Assembly (NCBI RefSeq): GCF_000003815.2
Contig: NC_049983.1
Span: 26,970,048 to 27,034,047 of the forward strand
Source of the DNA: Branchiostoma floridae
Taxonomy: Eukaryota; Chordata; Leptocardii; Amphioxiformes; Branchiostomatidae
Reading direction: 5' to 3'
Length of the DNA: 64,000 bases
Position 1 is the stretch's first letter. Each line of letters begins with the position of its first letter. Of this stretch, positions 45,325 through 53,842 are shown piece after piece. The translations under genes and the position numbers were made by a program. The notes beneath the pieces were generated by a model that was not told the origin of the DNA, ran no database searches, and saw nothing but the letters and a program-made list of their open reading frames with translations.

Positions 45325-45391
45325 CTGCCAGTTGTAGAGTTACGGTTTGCCGAAGAGGAGATCGGCCTGCTGCCTTTAGACGTTCAAACTT
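45325..45391 (-). other. Candidate 3' exon of lectin gene C
   Basis: Homologue of 29814-29881 with the same acceptor GTTACAG and donor GTGAAA. In CTLD phase it gives EV and a stop. Confidence 0.4.
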
Positions 45392-46066
45392 CTGTAACAA
45401 AAATTATGACTTCTCCTCATTGATTATGCAAAATAAGTCATGATTCTCATAATTTGTATCTAATTGTTTTCATCTAGGTTCGGTAGTAGTAAAATCATTC
45501 TTTATTCGTAGTAAAGAAAGGTACACGGAGCCCAGGACACGATGGCCATTGCTGACCAAACATGCAGGGAGACATAGGACATCCCCTCTTGGTACCGATC
45601 GTGTTTAATACATTAATAACCATAGGCAGTAACCAATGCAGTGTAGGAAGCCTGAGCCTAACATCTGCTTGGAGGCTCTGACAATACCCAGGCTCCAATG
45701 AGACTGACACGGCTGTTTAATGCATCAGGCCAATAGACAAAGAGCGTGGAGACAACACATAACCTAACATCTTCTTGGAGAAAACACGATTAGCACCCAT
45801 CCACAACATTATTGAGCTGTTCTGAAATTCGATGCGGATAGGGATGTTTCCTGAAACATTTTTATACGTACACATCTGCCACGGTGCATCATCTCGCACA
45901 TACTAGCAGACGACATGACGAACTTAATTTCAAAGCAGCTGAATAGCTGCAAACGTACGGACATGACTGACAGAAAAAAACTCCTATGCCGCTCATAAAC
46001 ATATACACACACACGCTACTAAAACATAACCTTCTTAATGAAGGTAATAAACTTCACATGACGTAC

Positions 46067-46453
46067 CTGGAGCGACTTGGCAGATGAAGTCCGCGTCATA
46101 GGCACAGGGCATTAACGTCCACTTGTACTTGGCTGTCTGTGTTGCGGCAAGAACGCAGTCACCCCGACCGAACGGTTCTCCTGGGCCCCACCAGGTGAAG
46201 TCACCAAGTGCAGAACCGTCCACCCACTCAAAACTTCCCTCTTCGTACCGATCGTGCAGGCCGAACCAGAAGGCATAATTGCCCACGGACTTGTACAAGG
46301 AGATGAGGAAGGCGTTGGTCTCAGCGTCTCGGGGCATGGCGAGGAGGCCGCCGTCTTCATGACAGGTCACGGACGCAAGCACAAAGATCTTACTTGTAGT
46401 GAAGGCCTTGTAGCAGGTTCCCTTCCACATCGTGTAACCTTCGGGGCAGGATG
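46067..46453 (-). CDS. CTLD exon of lectin gene C
   Basis: 387 nt, phase 1-1. [88 protein letters not shown] is EPF and WND is WTL, so the usual sugar site is gone. Past the donor the frame has TGT not TGA and would add CEVYYLH if unspliced. Confidence 0.9.
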
Positions 46454-49400
46454 CTGTAAGGAAGATATGCATTAAGTAATCATTTGAATTTTTCTGACTG
46501 TATACTGCTTTTTGTTCATTAGAAACAATTTCCTAGGAGTCAGTGATTTTTTTTGAACCAGCATTATTTTCTATAATCATCTGTTCATCCTAAATGACGT
46601 ATCTTGGAATCCCAACATGCAAAGGAGACAACAGCAGAGAAATTCTAATTTAAAAATGGATACAGAACTATGGTTCGGTGACCTCATACCTTTATAAAAT
46701 ATTTAGATCTTTTGTAGATGCTATGCAAATTACATACACATTTACATGCTTCTTGCATGGTGCTGGTCATCATTGATTAGCTTACTCATGTAACAAGTTA
46801 AAATCCTATCATTCATCATTAAGAACTTCAACATTTTTTGCATTCATTATGCAAATTAACTCTTCATTTGCATGTTTGGTATCTGTAAGTTTGTCATGGA
46901 AAACAACGGAATTATATAAGTTCCTCATTGATTATGGAAATTAAGTCTCATTAGCATAACATGTATATCAGTGTGTACTTTGCCTAAGCTACATGCATGC
47001 CCAAAATGATGGAAATCCCTCGTTCCTTTCTTCAGTTAGCCGCTTTGGAATGTTTTGACAGAAATGACCCTGCAGTTCCACAATGCAATGTTAGGGGGCT
47101 GAAAGCCCACCTTGGCCTGACGTCGAAAGCTGTCTGCCACTCAAATGTACAGACCGCATCATGTCCGGGACAAGAGATAAAATGAAAAAAAAAATTCTAT
47201 GATAAAACATTCTCATTAATTATGCAAAATTTGCATGACACAAAAGTTGCATAATTTCTATTTGATTTTGTACATCTTCGTCAAAGCTACCCAGATACCC
47301 AAATCGTGAAAATCCGTTACTCCTATCTTGAGTTATTCTCTTCAGATCGTGACCGTAGCTTGTTCAGAATGCGAGATAACAAAACCCGAAGTTCCAATGC
47401 GGTACTAATGGAAGCCACTAGGAGGCACAAAATCTAATCGTTTCCAGCTTTCGAAACACTCCAACAACACACGAAGTATGAAACCAATCCACCCAGCCGT
47501 TCTTGAGTTATCTTGTTGACAGTCACTCATGAACTGGCATGGTAATAATGACACAAACAGCGTTTGGCAAATGATTGAATGAGTGCCTCACCTGCATGTT
47601 CAGCCGGTGCGGTGGGGCTTGGAAACTGGGACATCTCTGTTGGACCGGGCGACCCGACGGGTCCCTTCAGCCCTCGGGGTCCAACTGGTCCGGGAGGCCC
47701 TTCCTTTCCCGGTGGTCCAGGAGGCCCAGGAAGCCCGAGAGCCAGAGCTCTGTCTCCTGAAAAGGTAGAATCAACCTCCCGATAAGGTCCAGACATATCA
47801 TCTGTGATACTTTGAACCAAAGAGTTATAACTCTTATCATATACAGTATGTCAGNNNNNNNNNNNNNNNNNNNNNNNNNNNNNNNNNNNNNNNNNNNNNN
47901 NNNNNNNNNNNNNNNNNNNNNNNNNNNNNNNNNNNNNNNNNNNNNNNNNNNNNNAAATATACATTTTTAGGGCATGCTGTTTAGCCACAACCACCGTTAC
48001 AGACCCTACAAAAACATGAACTTCCTGGCAAAGATGACGGATCATAACTCAAAATATACTTTTGCATTAATCCGCGGATCGCATAAAGTTAGACAATCTT
48101 ATTACAAACTGCTTTGTACTTACCTTCCAGCTCCTGCACACGTGCTTGTAACTTTCCCACCTCCTCGAAAACAGTGGATATGACTGTATCAACAACAATA
48201 ATTACGGCTGCCATTTCTGCATAATACTCTCATTTTAACAGAATATTTCAAGTGACGTGAGGGCAAAGTACTTACCTTCCAGCTCCTGCACACGTGCATG
48301 CAGCTTAGTGAATCGGGCTGTATAGGCCATCCTCACACTCAGGGTTGACAATCACGGCAAAGCCTATGATATCAACCCTGACAAATCAGCCACGGTATTC
48401 GGTTATTAGGGGTGCCTTGCTTATGAATATTAATGAGCTTACCCTTATATGGGCAGTCAGCCGTTGAGGATCGGGCGTCGGCATGGTGAGCAAACAAAGC
48501 CATGGTAATACGTAACATGATTGGCTGATAGCTTCCCAGCGGCCATTGCGAGACAGCTTTAGCCCGTTCAAAGCTCTCTCATCGCCTGTTCTATGATTGG
48601 CTGGCAGCTGGTTTGTGGCGACGCCACCGATACCCATATATTAACCTCAGGCAAGCAGAGGCGAAAACAGATGGAGTCCCTCTGACGACTCTGTTTCGCC
48701 TTTGCGTAGGAGAATGGTATAGGCAGAAAAAAAAGAAAACCACGGTCGACAAGCTGCTAAAGCATGATACAAAAATACAAGAAACATGTCATTTACGCAG
48801 CAAGGTTCTCTCTTTACTACGCCATTCTCTAGAATTTAGATGCGAGAAGAGAGAACTGACCTGAAAAATAGGACAAGAGAATTGCGATGCCCACGACGAC
48901 CACAGGGCTGAAGATCTGCCACAACCTGACGCATAGGCGGACGTTTTTCTTCCTCTGTTTTGAGGCCGCTTCTGGGCATGAGGCATATAAATCATTTTAA
49001 AGCATGAAATTAAAGTTTAGAATGGTATGCATTAAGAAAGAAGGTTCTTAAGTAGTTAAACAGACGGCTTAAAACACAACAGAAAACAAGAAAGGGCAAT
49101 GTAAGCGGACTTCAATTTTTCTGGAGGCGTAGTATAGCAGTCGGCTTAAAACCAAAGTGACAACAACAAAGAACGACAAGAACAGGGCGCCGGAAGCGGA
49201 CCTTTTCTGGAGACGTAGACAGGGTTAGGTATGGTCGCAGCGGCGTCGGCACGTGCCTGCCAATCAGTCTGAGGCTCCTCCATGGGTGTGGTGTCTGGCA
49301 AAATTATAAATCTAGCTTTTGTACAATCCAGCCTCATAATTATATAAAATAAAATAACTCAACTTTTACATTTTGCCACAGATAGTCTGAGTATCAAAAT

Positions 49401-51376
49401 GATAACAAAGTATAAATGTGTCAGTATTGCTGCAGTTTGCTGTGGGAGGGGTCTCTCAAAACTGCAACAAAACTGCACGTGTTTCGCGCTGAGCTTTGAA
49501 GAATGTAGAGAGAAACCGGTTAAAGAGTGAGTTACAACTTGTGACAACTCCGGCTCAAGACAAAATGAACAGATCAGTTCCCAGTGCAGTTCCAAACTTT
49601 CAAAGACTGTACGTACATCTTGTTGACGGCGTGTTGAGGTTTAACGTGGCTTTGACACATTCAAAACAGGTTTCTAAGTTCAACAGTNNNNNNNNNNNNN
49701 NNNNNNNNNNNNNNNNNNNNNNNNNNNNNNNNNNNNNNNNNNNNNNNNNNNNNNNNNNNNNNNNNNNNNNNNNNNNNNNNNNNNNNNATTTGAGTTTGTG
49801 TCTGGTGCCATTATTTTTTCCTGATTTGGTAATATTTTTCATTTAACACATGTCCATTTGTAATTGAAATGTTGCGTTTGTGCGTTTTTAGCGGCTTTTA
49901 CCTCAGAAAGTTATGATACGCTCGGATCCACCGGTTAAGCGAAATGGCATCGCCCGGATCAAATGGCATTGATCGTGGTAAATGGCATCGACCATTACGC
50001 GTTTCAAATGGCAACGACCGTATGCGAAACGGGAAAGCGTATATAATGTTTTATTTCTTCTCACACACGCGGTACAGATAGCAGGGTCATTATTAAGACC
50101 CTGAATTGCACTAGTACTGCCGCGTTACATTTGTTAAAACCAGAAGACAATTGTCAAAAACCGTAACGGTAATTGAAAAGGCGGATGTTGCACATTTGCG
50201 GATATTGTCTGCGTGGCGCCAAGATTGGAACTGAAAGGTTTTACCTTTTCCGGGGGCGTACAGAGGGTTGGGATCTTTCATCATGGGTGTGGCGTCTGTT
50301 GGAAAATCACAGCATTTCAGAGACCAGTGTTTACTGTAGATCTATTACAGCAGACATCAAACCAGAGAACCACAAAGAGAGAGACTACAAAAACAACCAC
50401 AAAGAGAGAGACTACAAAAAGACTTCGTAAGCGGACTTCAAAACTATACCTGGTACAGATTCGTAAATTTGGTCTGGAACATCCGAAGCGGCGTCGGCAC
50501 GTGCCTGCCAATCAGTCTGAGGCTCCTCCATGGGTGTGGTGTCTGGAAAAATTGAATTCATTATGTTTCCCTACACATTATCTGGTTGTCAAAATGACAT
50601 AACGTTACGTCATAAATCATACATTATGAAGTAAAATTGGTACATCTTATAACATGTCATTTTGCCTATTAGATTTTTAAGAAAGCTACAACAACATCAA
50701 AACAATTTTCCATTACATTTTCTAAAATAGATAGAAATAGAAAGATACCATTTTTTAAACAAACATTATACACGACTTGCATAAACTTTTCTGCCTTAGA
50801 CAAAGAAACAAAGCGGCACAAGGGCTTAAAACTTTTACCTGCTCCGGATTCATACATGGGGTTGGGAAAAACGGCGTCGTTACAACCCTGCCAATCAGTC
50901 TGAGGCTGCTGCATGGGTGAGGTGTCTAGAGGAAAATTACACAGGTATACACAATTATCTGTAAAACTGCTACAGTATTGATGAAGTTTAGCAACAGGAG
51001 TGCCAAATATACAACAACATTCAAAAACGTACAAAAATGTTTTGCGACCTGACAGAAACTCGGCATATTATTGGCAACCATTTATCGTGTTCTCAGTGCA
51101 CCCTTTTCACTTATAAGTTTCGAAGGTTTTGCAAAATATCGCAACGTGAAAGATTTTGACAAAATGAAACGTTTTCTTCATCATTCTTCTATGACTACTG
51201 TGTTCTATGACTACTGTGGTAGTAGTTTTTTGTCAGTATTCAATGTGACAGTGAAGCCTTTTTACAGCATTCAGGCATCCTTGAAAAGGGGAAAATGAAA
51301 AGAATGTAATAAGAAAATCACCAAACCTACCAGCACCTGTGTCCCCAGTCTGGGACTGCTGCTGCCCTCCCGACAT
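46067..51376 (-). CDS. Lectin gene C: type II membrane C-type lectin with collagen-like segment
   Basis: Exons in order: start 51376-51331; cassettes 50925-50839, 50542-50450, 50295-50245 and 49294-49202; membrane exon 48968-48861; stalks 48317-48276 and 48183-48124; collagen-like exon 47756-47592; CTLD 46453-46067. All junctions are phase 1. The order (tyrosine-motif tail, anchor, coiled stalk, collagen, lectin head) resembles membrane collectins in plan, although the family is not the same. Two gaps (47855-47954, 49688-49787) lie in introns. Closest relative in the window is gene B. Confidence 0.82.
46680..47525. repeat. Dispersed repeat in gene C intron
   Basis: AT-rich sequence with recurring ATTATGCAAATTA-like words; its 3' portion (47335-47525) is the inverted copy of the repeat at 12640-12925. 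Confidence 0.5.
47592..47756 (-). CDS. Collagen-like exon of lectin gene C
   Basis: 165 nt, acceptor CCTTTTCAG, donor GTGAGG, phase 1-1. About ten uninterrupted Gly-X-Y triplets ([18 protein letters not shown], then [13 protein letters not shown]) followed by a Pro/Ser linker. Long enough to help trimerise the stalk. Confidence 0.9.
48124..48183 (-). CDS. Stalk exon of lectin gene C (20 residues)
   Basis: 60 nt. [20 protein letters not shown], phase 1-1, GTAAGT donor. Confidence 0.8.
48276..48317 (-). CDS. Stalk exon of lectin gene C (14 residues)
   Basis: 42 nt. [14 protein letters not shown], phase 1-1, GTAAGT donor; a version shortened by six residues (two helical turns). Confidence 0.75.
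48861..48968 (-). CDS. Membrane-anchor exon of lectin gene C
   Basis: 108 nt, phase 1-1. [17 protein letters not shown] then [17 protein letters not shown]. Confidence 0.87.
49202..49294 (-). CDS. NPxY cassette exon C4
   Basis: 93 nt. [18 protein letters not shown] then [16 protein letters not shown] motif. The donor reads GTCCGC, weaker than the GTAAAA used by other cassettes. Confidence 0.72.
49930..50035. repeat. Four AAATGGCATCGACC-like repeats
   Basis: AAATGGCATCGCC, AAATGGCATTGATC, AAATGGCATCGACC and AAATGGCAACGACC follow each other at roughly 20-25 bases. Confidence 0.7.
50245..50295 (-). CDS. Shortened NPxY cassette exon C3 (17 residues)
   Basis: 51 nt, still phase 1-1. [17 protein letters not shown]: the middle ([13 protein letters not shown]) is deleted in frame, leaving the entry and the NPLY motif. 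Confidence 0.72.
50450..50542 (-). CDS. Cassette exon C2
   Basis: 93 nt. [18 protein letters not shown] then [16 protein letters not shown] motif. Confidence 0.78.
50839..50925 (-). CDS. NPxY cassette exon C1
   Basis: 87 nt (29 residues). [18 protein letters not shown] then [14 protein letters not shown] motif. Confidence 0.78.
51331..51376 (-). CDS. Start exon of lectin gene C
   Basis: ATG at 51376 opens [15 protein letters not shown], phase-1 end at GTAGGT. Confidence 0.85.
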
Positions 51377-51379
51377 GAT

Positions 51380-51590
51380 GCCGCTTGTACTTGTCAGGTT
51401 TCTGCACGGCAAAAACACGTCCTGCTCCTGGCAAGGCGCTTGTTGACTCCGGAGTAGACCCAGACTCAAAGGAATATGAAGCCTTACATCACAACATCAG
51501 AAACCAGAGATGGAAGCAACTCATGTACGCCGGGTAACACCGCCCACACCGAGACTAATTATGTGGACATGTAATCGGTTTGCTCGCTAG
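51380..51590 (-). promoter_or_regulatory. 5' UTR and promoter block of lectin gene C
   Basis: Leader and GGCGGTGTTACCC block shared with genes A and B and with 9002-9110. It is divergent to the coiled-coil gene starting near 52300, about 0.8 kb away. Confidence 0.55.
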
Positions 51591-51599
51591 ATATTAAAA

Positions 51600-52260
51600 A
51601 GAAGTTCTCTAAAACAGCATAAAATTTGACATGTCAGAAAAACCTGCAGTGATTTTAAACCATTAAAACCTGTTCGTGTCAGTACTTTTTATCCATTAAT
51701 TCTTCTTTTTTTTTTAATTCCATTTTTTTTCTCAATTTGACTTAAGCCATCTGTTCTTTTTATCGTGTGCCTCTACTTTGCAGTTCACGATTGGGTCTGT
51801 AGATGGCGTGACAGGAGGACGTTCTTGGGTTTCATCTTCATTCACCAAAAAAAGTAGGTCCAAGAAAAACAAGGCAGCAAAATTATGGATATCAGCAGAC
51901 ATCAAGTTTAAGCATTGACGTTAAAGCTTTGAGATAATGAGGCCCTTTGGAAACCCCGTTAGATTCCATAAACAGTTGCGAAGACAAAAAATAGTGCGGT
52001 GGGACACACCACGCAACCTAGTTGCCATTTTTGTATTCATCCGCCAGCGGTTGAACAGGAATTATCCGGGTAATGACCTTGAGAATGAAGGAAATAATGT
52101 CCTACATCTTGTCAGAAGTGACAATTTCAAAACATTAATGAGGTCTAGAGACGTTTTCCGACTTTGAGGAGTGAATTTCCGTCAGTTTAAACATAACTGT
52201 GGTGTTATTCTATGAAATGTAGAAACACAACGCCAAGATCATTCCTCCCGTCTGCCTGTG
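51600..52260. other. Divergent intergenic region; one unsupported 76-codon frame
   Basis: A plus-strand frame at 51937-52167 is open but lacks recognisable domain, splice or codon support. Confidence 0.4.
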
Positions 52261-52269
52261 CTCAGCTGG

Positions 52270-52283
52270 GTTGCCATGGAGAC
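52270..52283. promoter_or_regulatory. RFX X-box motif
   Basis: GTTGCCATGGAGAC fits the X-box consensus RYYNYY-WW-RRNRAC at every position. RFX factors use X-boxes to drive ciliary genes in animals. It lies about 55 bases upstream of a putative first-exon donor and 1.5 kb before the first coding exon of the coiled-coil gene. Confidence 0.6.
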
Positions 52284-52337
52284 GGCGTTCGGAGCAACAC
52301 CACAGACGACTTATTCAGTCACACAGAAGAAGCAGAG
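52284..52337 (+). other. Putative 5' untranslated exon end
   Basis: GAAGCAGAG|GTAAAA is a reasonable donor just after the X-box; the next acceptor would be TCTTACAG at 53757. The start of the exon cannot be placed. Confidence 0.35.
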
Positions 52338-53757
52338 GTAAAAACGGTGAGCTTCATTTTTGCATTTTTCCGTGATTAATTTGTGATTTGGCGGGAAATT
52401 ATCACACAGACTTCATGATGATATGTTGTAGAAACAACAGTGATAGAGACTTGACGTTTGTCAGCGTTTGTTTTGCAAATTTGAGTGATATTCTGGAGCT
52501 GTGCAGGACTGGACCAACAGAGGTTTCCAGTCTGTATATTAATGTGGGGAATATGTCAAAGTTGTTGCACGATTTTCGCGTTTAAAATGTGCCGTATGGA
52601 AACTGTGAACCGTCAGAAATAAGTACAACATTACTGGAGTCAGAGTTTATTGAAACACTTCAATCATGTACATTTTTTTAAGCGGTGGAAAAACTTTTTT
52701 TCTTGTTTTGTTGATGTAACAAAAGTTAAAGTTTGGAAAATTGTGACTCAGCAAATACACGGATGGTGATAGGGTGGGTTATGGTCTTCTAAAGGTACAA
52801 GTTCAAAAACTTTGCAGACACAAGTTGGGGGTTATATGATTCCCAAGGAAAATATTAGAACTAAAGCTATGTTACTGTGAAGAACATTCAACCATGTTTC
52901 AAAATTTTGGGTTTATTTTTGTACCGTTAGAAAGGATATGATTTTGTTGTCCTAATGTTGTGTTTTGATATGGGGTGGGGAGGGCGGCGTTGCCATGGAC
53001 CAAAACAATGTATCTTAACTTTGTGATGGTCGACTATTTACTTTACGTGTACAGTTAAAATTTGCTAATTTAGATTCTTCTCATGTTAACAAAGTCAGAG
53101 TGACCAATGTTCAGTAATGTTCCAGCAAAGGTAGGTCTTAGTTTTCCTCACGCTCCGTCTAGGAAAATTGTAAAAATGTCACCGACAGTTTTCTGTGATT
53201 TGGGGATTTTTCACCGTCTAAGTTTTTTGTATTTTGTGGATTACCACCGTCAGTTTTCTGGGGATTTTTACCGTCGGTTTTCTGTATGTTGAGAATTTTC
53301 ACCGACAGTTTTATGTAATTTGAAAATTTTCACGGTCAGTATTCTGTGTTTTGAGGTTTTTTTAAGATCCTAGAGTTAGAAGCCAAACCATGTTTTTACA
53401 TGTGGAGACTTTTGACATCCCTTTAAGAGTAAAATATTGTGTTGTACCTTGGGAATGTTTGGGTAAAGCCACTAATTTATGAGCCTCTTTCTGGACTCTG
53501 TTGGTCCTAAATAAGATCAATGTTTGCTTTGTGCGAAAAGCAATATAAAATATCAGTCAACATGATAGATATGATATTAAATGTACTTTCCAGTTGTTGA
53601 AATTGAGTCAATAATGCCGTATGGCCCGTGGCCCCCTGGTTAGGGGCCAGAGCGTGGAACCTATGCCCAATTTTTTCTTCAGGAAGCTTTATAGGTTTTA
53701 AGAGAATGGACAAGTTTGGCATGTAGTTAATGATTTGTTCTAACTTTTCTCTTACAG
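52338..53757. other. Probable first intron; no gene seen
   Basis: Short repeated words (TTTTCACCGACAGTTTTCTGT-like) between 53170 and 53350; a half X-box GTTGCCATGGACC at about 52989. No coding support. Confidence 0.45.
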
Positions 53758-53842
53758 TTACTCTGAGAATATGTCTGAGACGAAAGAGGTTCGGAGGGAC
53801 GCCAGCAAAAAGCATGATGGCATGAGAGGGGAGAACACCACC
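53758..53842 (+). CDS. First coding exon (ATG 53771)
   Basis: Acceptor TCTTACAG, donor GTGAGT. 24 codons from MSETKEVRRDASKKHDGM to ENTT, phase 0. No upstream in-frame ATG in the exon. Confidence 0.7.

Noticed and set aside
45151-45423. 90-codon plus-strand frame in unit C
   Set aside because: The unit B copy is interrupted in this frame, while the minus strand shows splice sites conserved in both copies.
51937-52167. 76-codon plus-strand frame upstream of the X-box
   Set aside because: No domain, no conservation evidence and no clear splice or promoter support.
52989-53002. Second X-box candidate GTTGCCATGGACCA
   Set aside because: Only the left half-site fits; the right half lacks the required AC end.
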